A DNA stretch of 64,000 nt from Microstegium vimineum (Eukaryota > Streptophyta > Magnoliopsida > Poales > Poaceae): contig CM039120.1 of the NCBI GenBank assembly GCA_022036555.1, positions 6,982,179 through 7,046,178 on the forward strand, in the 5' to 3' direction. Positions 54,702-64,000 of the stretch are shown piece by piece. The notes below the pieces were generated by a model. The model did not search any database, had not been told where the DNA came from, and saw only the letters and a program-made list of their open reading frames with translations. Each line of letters begins with the position of its first letter. The stretch's first letter is position 1. A program made the position numbers and the translations under genes.

Positions 54702-55669
54702 TGCACCCCCATATATGACATGCCTCTTCTTCGAGCTATGCAAGGTACAAGTTTATTGACATGTTATTGATCTCTATTAGGACTTGTTAGTGCATCTAGA
54801 CATCAATTCATTAGGCTCATTCATAAAAATCAAATGATTTGATGCTTATATGGTACCACTATTGCTTCCATGCTTGATATGATCTAGTGGTAGCATATGA
54901 CATATTTGTGGACTTGCAATCCTAGTGTTTGATCTAGATCATGAACTTCAAATGTTTAGCTCAACATGGGCAAGATAACCATTCTAGGATGTGTGAACAA
55001 GTTTGTCCATGGTTTAAACCGAGTTAAATACCTTAGGGCAAGTAATCTAGATTGAACCCCAACTAAGCTTCTCTCCAATAATCAAACCTTTGATCACATC
55101 TTTTATGATAATAGATGACAAAGGGGGAGAAGTTAGTAAGAGTAAGTAGTAACACAAAGAAAAATTAATTTTGAAAATTTGAAAATGAAAGCACACAAGT
55201 AGGGGTAGCAAGCATATGAATAAAGTTGTTGCATATCTTTGTGCATTCATAAGTGGTTGCTTGCATATGTACTTATATTCATGATATGCTTGTGTGGTGA
55301 TTGCTAGAAACACAATCTCTTGGTGCTTGAAGAACTAGCATGATTAGGTCTTGAGTTTTTTCATGTGGTATCTAATTCTCTCAAAGTGTTTCCAAGTTGC
55401 TTTTCAAGTGGTTTCTAGGCATTCATGGTGCTAAGGATGGTTAATATTGCACTCCGATTGGTATCACGCTTCAAAGGTCCATCCTACATAACTTAGCATC
55501 ATTTGGTAGCATTTACTCTCCCACAATTCCTATTCATGCATAGGTGATCAAAATGAACCAAACTCATATATCACATATGTAGGGGGAGCTAATACTACCA
55601 AAGTGAATTTTTTTCATCATATATATTCATTTGTGAAAGGTTGTCATCAATTACCAAAAAGAGGGAGAT
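54702..55669 (+). other. Non-coding tail of B with polypurine motifs
   Basis: AT-rich, no coding frame. AGGGGGAG at 55132-55139 and 55581-55588, and a diverged AGAGGGAGAT just before the 3' LTR. Same organisation as the tail of D. Confidence 0.8.
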
Positions 55670-57494
55670 TGAAAGACCTTGTTTGGTTTTGGTTAATTGA
55701 TGAAACCTATGGACTAACCCTTGAACTAAGTGTATGATCAAGATAGGGTGGTTCACCTTGGTACATGGAGCTAGATGGTTGACCATGATGAATCAAATGC
55801 TCCATGGACTAAGGAAAAGAAGAAAGAGAAAAACAAAAATGGGCTTAAGGCAAAGGTATATCATAGAACCATTTTTGGTTTAGTGATCAAGACACTATAG
55901 AGAGTGTGATCACATTTAGGATAGATAGCCGTACTATTAAGAAGGGAAAACTCGTTTCAATTGCGGTTATCATGTGCCACTAGGTTTGCATTGCATACAC
56001 ATAAAATAAACCTAAGTGACAAAAACATGAACTAAAATCCAAGAAATATATTGTAAAAGGCTAACACAGAGCTTAATTGGTTGGAACACTTGGTGTTAGC
56101 ACTTGAAGGCTTGGAGAAGAAGAGAAGGCTCGGTCTGGCACTGAAAAGGGCTCCGGATGCAGGGTCCGGACGCAAGCTAAGTGCGGTCCGGACCATTGGT
56201 CATGCGACCGGAGGCATACCCTAGGCCTCGGCCTTTCTGGACAGGAGGTTCGGACGCTAAAGAGAGTCCAAACGCTGACTCTGGTCACGGGTCCGGAGCT
56301 CGGCGCTCTCTGGACTCCTCTGGATGTATTTATCCGGACGTTGAAGTGTGTCCGGACACAAGAGACCGGTCGTAGGACCGGAACCAAAGAGCTCTCTGGA
56401 CCCTCCCTGGATTGGGTCCGGACGTAGAAGAAAGCGAGTCCGGACGTTACTGTTGCGTGCGTCCGGAGTCGACACGTCAGCACAGAGAAAGCGCCAACGG
56501 GCAAATTCAAACTGGAGGAGGGTCCGGACGCAGACGCGATGGTCCGGACCCCCCATGCATCTTGCGTTCGGACCGACACAGACAGCTGAGAAAGAGGAGC
56601 AAAACGGCTAGTCTTTGGTGGATGACTATAAATGTGTTTTGGCCGGCTCCTAGGGCTCTCTCTTGCACCTCTCATTCATTTGACATACTTGTGCTTGCTT
56701 GAGATAACCCCCAACTCACTATCTTCACTCTTGTTGCATACTTGTGAGAGTTTGAGTGATCCAAGTGCTTTGATCATTGCATTGCATCTTAGTGGCACTT
56801 GGTCATCGTCATCGCCGCGTGGTTTCTTGTTATTCTTGGTGTTTGCCAACACCTAGATGGCTTGGCGATTGTGGAGAAGCTTCGGCGCAATTGGTGATTG
56901 TTTGCGGCCGACTTCGGTGACTTCGGTGATTGTGAGAGGGCTTGTAGCCACCTAGGCGGAGAGCCAAAAGGTAACTCTAGTGGATTGCTCGTGTCATTGA
57001 GTTACTCTCATTTGGGTGGATTATTGTGGCGCCCGAGTTAGTGGGCTAGGCTTGTCATTGCCTATTAGTCACCGAATCACCACTTGAGTAGTCGACACAA
57101 CGGGGACTAGCTTGGTGGCAACCAAGTGAACCTCGGGAGTAAAATAATTGTCTTCATCTTGTCTCCCGGCTACTTATTGATATTTATTGTGATTGGTTCA
57201 TCCTATTGACATCCATACATCACAAGGCATCGGTATAAGAATCACGTATTTACTTCTTCCATATCTTGTCGAGTTAGCTTGCTAGTTAGCTTTTTTAGTA
57301 GTTGTTCTTGCTAGCTTGTGTTAAGTGCTTTAGATTCTTACTATTGATTGACAAGCACTTAGCTAACTAGAATTGCATTGGATAGGTGGTTTTGTACCCT
57401 AAGTAGAGTTAGAGCAAAAAGCTTCGCTTAAGTGTTATCTAATTTTTTAACCTAATAATTTGTAGAATTTTTTATTAGGCTATTCAACCCCTCT
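55670..57494 (+). repeat. 3' LTR of B, last 20 or so bases missing
   Basis: Starts TGAAAGACC after the polypurine motif. From 55930 it matches 9798-11405. TCCGGAC array 56150-56580, TATA at about 56626. Compared with the 5' copy it lacks about 25 bp before TTATTTACTTC near 57245 and stops after CCCCTCT at the right end, so the right boundary of B has no intact LTR terminus. Confidence 0.87.
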
Positions 57495-57716
57495 ATCCAG
57501 AACCACCGGAGATTTTCTCCCCGCGCGCTGATCGTCCCGTTGCTGTCGCAAGGAGCCGCCCGCCGCCTGTGGTCCGCTGCCCACGCCGGCAGGAGCCTGC
57601 TGGATGCTGCTATTCTGCAGATTGCGGACTCTGCTCATCTGGAAACTGCTGCCCGGCATTCCGAATGGCCATGGTTCGTTACCACTCTCTCCAACCGCTC
57701 TGAATAAATTACACAC
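57495..57716 (-). other. GC-rich open segment next to B, possible gene fragment
   Basis: The minus strand has an open frame (about 70 codons: GNEPWPFGMPGSSFQMSRV, NLQNSSIQQAPAGVGSG, RDDQRAGRKSP) with exon-like GC content, preceded by TTTATTCAG, an acceptor-like site. It abuts the truncated LTR. It may be an exon fragment of a host gene, cut or carried here. I do not recognise the protein. Confidence 0.3.
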
Positions 57717-58431
57717 TAGTATTTATATTACTTAAAGTAATGATTTACAATGATTCTATTGACGCGAAGGAGCATAGCCGGTGCTGATGACTCCAAAGGA
57801 ATAGATCTCGGAAAATTTCAATTGGTTGGTGGAATAGGTCCATGGTAGTTGGTGACATAACATTTAATATACAAAATGAGAAATAGCAAATCTATTGGAA
57901 AACTTTATTTTTGTTATGACTTCTATATTTTATAAAAGAGTTAAACTATGTAATTTGACTATCTATTTTACCACATCGGTTAGAGATGTTCTAAGCTGGA
58001 GCAGAAAGAGACTAAGTAAGTTAACATGTACGTACAATACAGTGGCCTCGATGGGTCAGGGAATAGAAGCCCAGCTTTGGTCTTTCCTTCGTTTTTTCTT
58101 TTCTTTATTATAAATCGTACTAACCGAATCATCTCTTTCTTTTCAATTGCAGCGCCGCTCGAATGCTCGATGTTGCGCCCCTACTTGCTCGGTGTTGCCT
58201 AGAGCTGCTTGTTGTTGTCGCTTGCGCCCCACTCCCGCTCGTAGCTACCGCCTGCACGCGGCTCCCACTCTCCCAGTCCGCATTGCTCCTAGCCGCCGCC
58301 GTTTCGCGCACGTGCTCTCTGCTTGCTGCCCCGCCAGGAAGCGTCGTCGTGCTCAACTAGGCCATGGGGGTTGAGAACTTGAGAGTTGAGATACATGGGG
58401 AGGGGTGGCGTGTGCTGGCCCGTAGAGATTT
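57717..58431. other. Intergenic DNA, no gene recognised
   Basis: AT-rich to 58140, then a GC-rich patch (58150-58365) with overlapping short frames on both strands that look like composition effects. No splice-supported gene is seen. Confidence 0.5.
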
Positions 58432-58747
58432 GGGTCTATTTGATACAACTCATAACAGTTTTGAAGCAAAATTGTTGTAAGCTGTTTTTTTTTTATTAAA
58501 CACCTCTTTTTAAAACAGTTTTACTTATGAAGCTGTTTTTTTTTTCCTTTCACAAAGAAAAAAATAGTAGCTTTTTATAGTTTTCTCCCTCATTTCTCTC
58601 TCATATCCATGCATAAAGTTGTTGGTGAAGCTGTTTTGCCAAACACTTTTTCCAAAATAACTTAGCTTCATCTATAAAGTTGCTCATGAAGCTATTTTCT
58701 AAAAAAAACAGCTTCATTAGTGAAGCTGAGCTGTACCAAACGGACCC
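58432..58747. mobile_element. MITE with GGGTC..GACCC terminal inverted repeats
   Basis: 316 bp. The left end GGGTCTATTTGATACAACTCA matches the reverse complement of the right end (GGGTCCGTTTGGTACAGCTCA) at 17 of 21 positions. AT-rich interior with GAAGCTGTTTT repeats. No clear target duplication. A related copy is at 61460-61740. Confidence 0.72.
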
Positions 58748-58946
58748 TTCATTTCTCGATAATAAGTTTGATTGACATTGAAACCGAAGCCGAAACGATG
58801 ACGAAATTTCTAAACGCAAAACCAAAGTCGAACTGAACAACCAGAAATCCGACGTGATGAGTGGCAAGGGCATGCCCTGCCCTATGTTTCTTTCGGGTCA
58901 TTCTTGAGCTGGCACAACATAAAAAAATAGCAGCAAGTGCGATTAC

Positions 58947-59614
58947 CACTACTAGAGAACATAAATTTTTGTGCAATAGTCTCTGAAATTTTTGTGTCCG
59001 CAATTATAAGTCTTCTTTAGTCCCGATCGGTTGGTGTTACAAACCTGAACTAAAGGTTATTTGATGGGTTGGTTCAAAAGGAAAACGTCTCATTTATTGT
59101 TTTATTTATGTGTAGTATAGGAGGGGTGGTGAGTTACACGCGAGGCGGTGTATGAGATCTTGAGTTCGAATCTTATAGGGTGCAGTTGTGGGCGACTTTA
59201 TTTTAAAAAAAAAACTAGGAGGACTTTTAGTCTGGTTGCCACAACCGAGACTATGGCGGGTGTTTGGATTCAGGGGTTAAAGTTTAGTCCATGTCACATC
59301 AGACATTCGGATACTAACAAGTCGTAATTATTTTACGAGACAAGTCTATTAAGCCTAATTAATCTACCGTTAGCTCATGTTTACTGTCATATTGTCAAAT
59401 CATGGACTAATTAGACTTAATAGATTCGTCTTATAAATTAGCCTCAATCTGTGTAATTAGTTTTATAAATAATCTATAAATATTATAAATTAGTGTCCAA
59501 ACATTCGAATTGATAAGGACTAAACTTTAATCCGATGAACCAAACGGGACCTATAAGAAAATCGGGACTAAAGCTCGTTCCCAACCGGGATTAAAGGATG
59601 TTTGTGTACTAGTG
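58947..59614. mobile_element. Non-autonomous CACTA element with nested MITE
   Basis: Ends CACTACTAGAGAAC..TGTACTAGTG, flanked by TAC on both sides (58944-58946, 59615-59617), the 3-bp duplication of CACTA elements. Subterminal motifs of the type TTTAGTCCCG and CGGGACTAAAG. No transposase. The MITE at 59258-59551 lies inside. Confidence 0.82.
59258..59551. mobile_element. MITE nested in the CACTA element
   Basis: About 294 bp with imperfect inverted ends (GGTGTTTGGATTCAGGGG.. and ..ATCCGATGAACCAAACGGG), subterminal AAAGTTTAGTCC / GGACTAAACTTTA, and an internal long inverted repeat around GACTAATTAGACTTAATAGA. The style is common in grasses. Superfamily not assigned. Confidence 0.7.
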
Positions 59615-61369
59615 TACACAGGCCTCGCTAATGGCTTCGTTGGGTAACATAAAAAGCATGAGAGTGTCGGACCATGCTACCCCAAGCTGGCAAAACCCAA
59701 TGTTTTTTTTATAAGAAAACGACGATAAATATAGCAAAATAATAGAAGTATAGAAATATATTTTTTATAAAAAAAAGGCGATAGAAAACCAATACTACAA
59801 TCATGGTTGGTTTGGATGTGATCCATTTTTATCACATTCCTCCCTTAGCTAAAAGACTGAAAAATCTCGCTCTCTAAAGAGTCAAATAATTTCGGATTGG
59901 TTAAACATATATAGAAAAGAGTTGAATGCATGAGTTTGCTTATATGATGATGATGATGATACTGTATTGTGGGCGCAACTGGTTCAACTGTGCGCAGCAC
60001 TTAACGCATGCATCACCGTACCGTACCGTACCAGCGTGTGGCAGCCCTGCGCGGACGGAGCAACCCAGCCTTGCAGTTGCAGGTACCCGTGTGGCGGCTG
60101 GCTCTGGCTGGAATTGGAATGCATTGCAGGACCGGGAGGACGGCGGAAGATTCTGAGGCCTTGTTTTCACCACAACCGCCGGCTGCCGTGTGCCGTCCCA
60201 TCCCACCAGTCTTCCATAGCTTGCCCCGCCCTGCCGAATGTCCAACCATTACCGCTTCGAGAGGTCCGATCCGGTGAGGGCGTGAGGCGAGCGAGCTTGA
60301 CCAGTTCAAACATCCACTATGGAGTCAGATACTAGCTAGTAACTTGTGTGCACTTTTACTTGAATTGAAAACACTTGTGTCTGTCTGTAGCTACCGGTGG
60401 ACTAATTCCGTTCGTGGTTTTTTAAGAAAGAAAACTACATAGTGATATCAGTTACCGAATACACGGAGTCACGGACGGACGTGCTTGGCTCTTACTTACT
60501 CCGCGGTTGAATTTGGGACGAGTGAGCGCGAGACGTGTACGTATTCCATCCAGCAAATTAAAATGTGATCCACATCAGAATCACAGACTGCCGCGTACTC
60601 CGGTTTCCGAGAAAACGAGAGATCATCAAGGGAGAGACTTCTTTTTTATCCCAATCAATCAATACTGTTCACGACGGGCCGGTCATGCATGATGTATGTC
60701 CTACTAGTCTTCTAGAAATTCCTTGTCAAACACTCAAAGAACCTTCTTCTGCTTACAACCATTGACCGCCAAGAAGAATCAAGCCTTGAAGGAGCACATC
60801 AAATCATCAGGATAAATTAAACAGATCATGCGGGTGCATCGCAGCTGCAACCGGTCAGCGGTCAGTAATGAGCACCCGCGCGCTCTAGTCAATTCAGCTG
60901 AGCAGGTGTGTAGGTAGCTCCAGGAAATGGAACGGAAAGACAGACCAGGAAGAGGCCAAACAGACGCAGAACGCACGCACAAGCTAATAAAAAAAAATCA
61001 TGTGCCGCCGGGCATCTCCGCCGATCCTTCGCTAATCGCATTCGGGTGGGTGAGCAAGGAGGGCTCACCAGATTCGCCGCCTACCCTTCACGGAATTGTC
61101 TATGCAATGTTATATATACAAAAAAGAACAGGGGCCGGCAAGCCACGCAACAGGGGTTCCGAGCATTCGTTAGCAACTTTGCTTTAAAGCGACATCATCA
61201 TCACTTACTTGTTTCGTTACTAGATAGACTTGTTAATAATAGTGCTATTTTATATTAACATCAAGTTTCTCACATGTTACATCATGTCAAAACATGACAA
61301 GGAGCGCTCTACTCTGCTTTTTTTGAGATTCTCTTGTTAATTGATTCTGCGTCTGCTTTTTTAGAAAAA
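59615..61369. other. Intergenic DNA, no gene recognised
   Basis: A (ATG)n-type short repeat at about 59945-59960 and a CGTACC repeat near 60015-60030. Overlapping short frames at 59926-60335 on both strands give no recognisable protein. No transposon ends were seen. Confidence 0.45.
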
Positions 61370-61429
61370 TGTGTTGGTAGGACACTAAAATAGTGTCGCT
61401 TTGTTTGGTTGAGTTGTCCTACCAACACA
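61370..61429. repeat. Perfect hairpin, 15-bp arms
   Basis: TGTGTTGGTAGGACA (61370-61384) and its exact reverse complement (61415-61429), separated by 30 bases that contain a second small inverted repeat (GACACTAAAATAGTGTC). Confidence 0.85.
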
Positions 61430-61459
61430 TGTCCTTCAAATATTAGTTGTTTTGTTTAA

Positions 61460-61740
61460 GGACATGTTTAATTGAGTTTTTTTAATATCCATTTCCAAAA
61501 TAGTTTTATAGGTGAAACTATTATTTTTCCTCACAAATCACAATAGGATAATTTGGGATGAGCTTATCCCAATTTTATCTCTCATATTACAGTAATTTTA
61601 TTTGTTGCTTTATCATGTGAAGCTATTTTGTTAAATAGTTTTTCAAAACAGCTCAGTTTTAATAAAAAAATACTTATAAGCTTATTTTTTTAAAAAAAAA
61701 AGAATAGCTTATGATAAAGGTGAGCTGTGTCAAACGGAAC
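61460..61740. mobile_element. Diverged MITE related to 58432-58747
   Basis: The right end GTGAGCTGTGTCAAACGGAAC resembles the right end of the other copy, and the interior shares GAAGCTATTTT-type repeats and long A/T runs. The left end (GGACATGTTTAATTGAG) is poorly preserved. Confidence 0.5.
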
Positions 61741-62212
61741 TTAAATCTTACTACATTTTGTTCTTGGGATCAACAAATCTTAAATGTAGAAGTCCGTAAA
61801 ATGGTCCAAACCGTGTGCACCACTGCAGAGAGCCAGAGAGTTGTTCCAGAACCGGAAGCACTAGCCAGCCAAATTGCCCCATCCCTGTGGTTCGTCGTCA
61901 TTTGCTCGTGCCAGCCCCCAGCATGGCCGTTGCGGCGCGGGGCGGGGGCCAGGCCGCCTGCGCACCTCGTGCTCCTTTGCGAGTTGCGACGGCCTCCGTA
62001 GATCGTGCCACGGTGGCCCGTGGGCGTCAAATCCATCCAGGTGCCAACCCCAGGTGTCGCCCATGCGGATGTTGTTGCCGAATGCCCCCACTTGCACTGC
62101 TACGAGGTTCATGCTGCCCGCGAAGTGATTACTACCGGAAACGATGAACGGCTATGAACGTATACAGGCACGCTCTGGTTTCGTGAAGCTCAAGTTAGTG
62201 CGCTTTTAACAT
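61741..62212. other. GC-rich island, no gene recognised
   Basis: 61860-62130 is GC-rich with open frames in several phases on both strands. The minus frame (NLVAVQVGAFGNNIRMGDTW) looks the most protein-like and could be a gene fragment. I cannot name it. Confidence 0.3.
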
Positions 62213-62548
62213 CCAGTTTCAATGGAGTTTCATGTATATTAAATATACTGTCGCATCAGAAAAAATGAATCTTTACATAAAATTTAGAGGAGAAAGAAGA
62301 GAAATGTTTCATAGTGATAAAATTTATCAGCGTTGTTTCCAACATCTTGGAAACATCATGAAACCCCCATTGAGACTCTCAAATAGTTTCATCACATTAA
62401 AAGAGAAATGAATGGTCCAAGTAAGACCCACACATAGTAAAATAAGCTATGAAATCGTGCGATGAAACTTTACACTGAGAGAGAGTCTTGTTTCATACAA
62501 AGTTTCATGTGTTGAAAACCGTGAGACAAAACTTACCATTGAGACTGG
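62213..62548. mobile_element. MITE with CCAGT(T/C)TCAATGG inverted ends
   Basis: 336 bp. Left CCAGTTTCAATGG; right end reverse complement CCAGTCTCAATGG (12 of 13). The interior is rich in GTTTCAT / ATGAAAC. No clear target duplication. Confidence 0.72.
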
Positions 62549-62558
62549 CCTTATTAGC

Positions 62559-62660
62559 TACTTAATCCGTTCTAAATTATAGTTTGTTTGACTTTTTTCA
62601 ACTCTAAATTTGATCACTCGTCTTATTGAAATTTTTGTCAAAATTTGAAACGGAGTAATA
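62559..62660. mobile_element. Short Stowaway-like MITE remnant
   Basis: Begins TACTTAATCCGTTCTAAATT and ends AAACGGAGTAATA. Both edges resemble the CTCCCTCCGT..ACGGAGGGAG ends of Stowaway elements and have TA flanks. Only about 100 bp remain. Confidence 0.5.
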
Positions 62661-63624
62661 GCCAAAAACAACATTAATCAACTTATCAACTACATAAACG
62701 ACCATCAGAACCGAGTCAATTTAGTTTTTTTTAAGAAAAACTATATTATTCTATTTTCCCATTTTTTAGAAAAAAATGCATGTTTGAAAATGTTTTATTT
62801 TAACTTCGGTCATTTTAAGATAATGTGGTAATTGTTAGCACATGCCTTCCGAAACCGAATACTTACATACAGGTGGCACAAAAAAGTACGAATATGGAAT
62901 GTGTAATCATGGCGACGAACCTGTATTTGTGTTTGGTAATGATGCTAACGGACTAACGAGTACAAGAATCCAAGATAAAATAAACACATCAAAAGGTGAA
63001 CGACCTACAACTTCTTCTTGAAGGTTCGTGTTGGCAGTTAAAATTGTCAAAAAAAAAATCATAATAGACTCCATTATTGTATTCATCGGTCGTGACAACC
63101 CAGACAATCTAGCCCTAATTGACGTGTGATCGATCCTTGCGTTAACCGTTAGACTCTGTAATTTTCCTTCAGCTTTCATGTGCGCTCTAGCTCTAGGAAT
63201 TTTCCATTGGGGTCATCTTTATATCTATAAATTCTTGAAAAAAATGATGCTACGTGTGCACATCGAAGGTCTTTTTTTTAGAGTACACAGTATAACGTAG
63301 ACATTAATTAAGCAACTTTTTTTATACGTATGTTGAAATTATTTTATTTTCTTAAATCCTGTATGGACTTTGGAGCTGCTGAAGCAGTACCAATTAGACT
63401 CTGGAGTTACGTTGAAATAGCTCGCTGAGGGCAGAGGAACACGCCACAACTCCCACGGCCACGGCTACGGGTCGGTGGTGGAGAACTGTCCAATCCTTTC
63501 AGCGACTTTATTTGTTTGCGTAATCAATTCGAAGTGGATCATAAGTATCATCATTTGGATCTGCATTCCCTGCTTGCTACGCCGCCCCTGTCCGGGTCCG
63601 GCAACGTCTCCCTCCCGCTCTTCT
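62661..63624. other. Upstream region of the ATL gene
   Basis: AT-rich to about 63430, then increasingly GC-rich toward the TATA box, as for a promoter and 5' UTR. No other gene or transposon end was recognised. Confidence 0.5.
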
Positions 63625-63633
63625 CATATAAAC
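63625..63633 (+). promoter_or_regulatory. TATA box of the ATL gene
   Basis: CATATAAAC lies 138 bp before the ATG. Transcription would start near 63655-63665, leaving a C-rich leader of about 110 bp with no ATG in it. Confidence 0.65.
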
Positions 63634-63770
63634 GCTCAAGTTCTCCCCCTAGTTGCCGTCTCCTGTCTCCTCCATCCAAATTGGTTCGCAAAGCACACCC
63701 CCACCCCAGACTCCCACAACCCCACCGGCCACCGCCGCTGCTTCATCGTTACCACTCAACACTAGTGCCA

Positions 63771-64000
63771 ATGGAAACGACACTCCTCCGGGGCAATGGC
63801 CGCCTCTTGCGTCTCTTCATTCTCTTCCTCGCTGCCGCCGATCTCACGGCGGTGCAGGGCCAGCAGCAGCCTGGGCCTGGAGGGAATTACCAGAGCTTCA
63901 GCCCGTCAATGGCCATCGTAATCGTCGTGCTGATCGCGGCCTTCTTCTTCCTCGGCTTCTTCTCCATCTACGTCCGCCACTGCTACGGCGACGGCTCAGG
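63771..64000 (+). CDS. ATL-type RING-H2 E3 ubiquitin ligase, N-terminus only
   Basis: First 76 codons plus two bases; the frame is open to the window edge. It starts at METTLLRGNG in the context GCCAATGG, a good plant start. Residues 11-28 are a hydrophobic signal-like segment ending near VQG. QQQPGPGG and SFSPSMAIV follow, then one transmembrane helix (about 47-68) and the short basic YVRHCYGDG. This layout, with an SPSMAI-type start of the helix and (F/Y)(S/I)IYVRHC after it, is typical of plant ATL ligases, which are membrane-anchored and carry the RING-H2 and GLD motif further downstream. Those domains are outside the window, so ligase activity is inferred. GC-rich codons contrast with the flanking DNA. 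It appears undisturbed by the nearby transposons. Confidence 0.82.
   Translation, partial: METTLLRGNGRLLRLFILFLAAADLTAVQGQQQPGPGGNYQSFSPSMAIVIVVLIAAFFFLGFFSIYVRHCYGDGS

Larger units (their letters stand above)
9798..57494 (+). mobile_element. Element B: host Sirevirus of the nest, fragmentary
   Basis: Pieces in plus orientation: 5' LTR part (9798-11405), primer site, gag/protease (11466-13852), RNase H end (54292-54701), polypurine-rich tail and 3' LTR (55670-57494). Matching LTR sequence at both ends identifies one element. Element A interrupts the 5' LTR and element F fills the centre. Between 13852 and 54292 the integrase and RT are missing, so part of B is deleted, not merely displaced. 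Confidence 0.85.

Noticed and set aside
58129..58374. Gene in the GC-rich patch
   Set aside because: Three overlapping frames on both strands, no recognisable domain and no splice context.
59926..60335. Short protein genes on either strand
   Set aside because: Overlapping frames with low-information sequence; no homology-like motifs and no promoter signal.
1..64000. tRNA or rRNA genes
   Set aside because: Only tRNA-complementary primer sites of 11-20 bases were found; no cloverleaf or rRNA-like sequence was seen by eye.

Overview
The window is plant nuclear DNA, most likely from a grass (Poaceae). The evidence is the element types (Sirevirus copia, Tat-lineage gypsy, CACTA and grass-type MITEs), GT..AG introns, plant tRNA-iMet primer sites, and the start of a plant ATL RING-H2 gene at the right edge. 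About 57.5 kb is a nested retrotransposon cluster. The last 6.5 kb is MITE-rich flanking DNA leading into the ATL gene, the only clear host gene. Nothing prokaryotic, no tRNA/rRNA gene and no CRISPR was seen.

Layout by insertion order. B is the oldest: a plus-strand Sirevirus with its 5' LTR part at 9798-11405, gag remnant to 13852, RNase H end at 54292-54701 and 3' LTR at 55670-57494. A (minus, 1-9797) is a second Sirevirus that appears to sit inside B's 5' LTR; its own 3' LTR lies off the left edge. F (minus, 13853-54291) is a Tat-like gypsy element that entered B; one later deletion seems to have removed F's 3' LTR and B's integrase and RT. F holds a solo Sirevirus LTR, G (49172-51492, target duplication AATGG), and a complete Tat element, C (14839-46632, duplication CTGGT). 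C's integrase is split by D (19740-38989, duplication CCAAG), a gag-only Sirevirus. D's 5' LTR is split by E (20119-33011), a second Tat element related to C. The deepest stack is B > F > C > D > E.

How the parts work. A, B and D show Sirevirus hallmarks: a large gag with CCHC knuckles and coiled coils, repeated AGGGGGAG polypurine motifs before the 3' LTR, and an initiator tRNA-Met primer site; G is assigned to the group by its LTR ends. The LTRs of all four carry palindrome arrays with a CCGG core just upstream of the TATA box. C and E carry gag, protease, RT, RNase H and integrase on the minus strand and, antisense between pol and the 3' LTR, a five-exon gene for a plant-mobile-domain protein with a C-terminal coiled coil. 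Its intron positions agree between C and E. C and E also share two in-frame amber codons in the gag region and a TAATG stop/start overlap between protease and RT.

Most coding regions carry a few stops or frameshifts. The longest intact ones are D gag, A gag, and A's integrase-core/RT/RNase H frame. The right flank holds a CACTA element with a nested MITE, three or four other MITEs, a perfect 15-bp-arm hairpin, and a TATA box about 140 bp before the ATL start codon.
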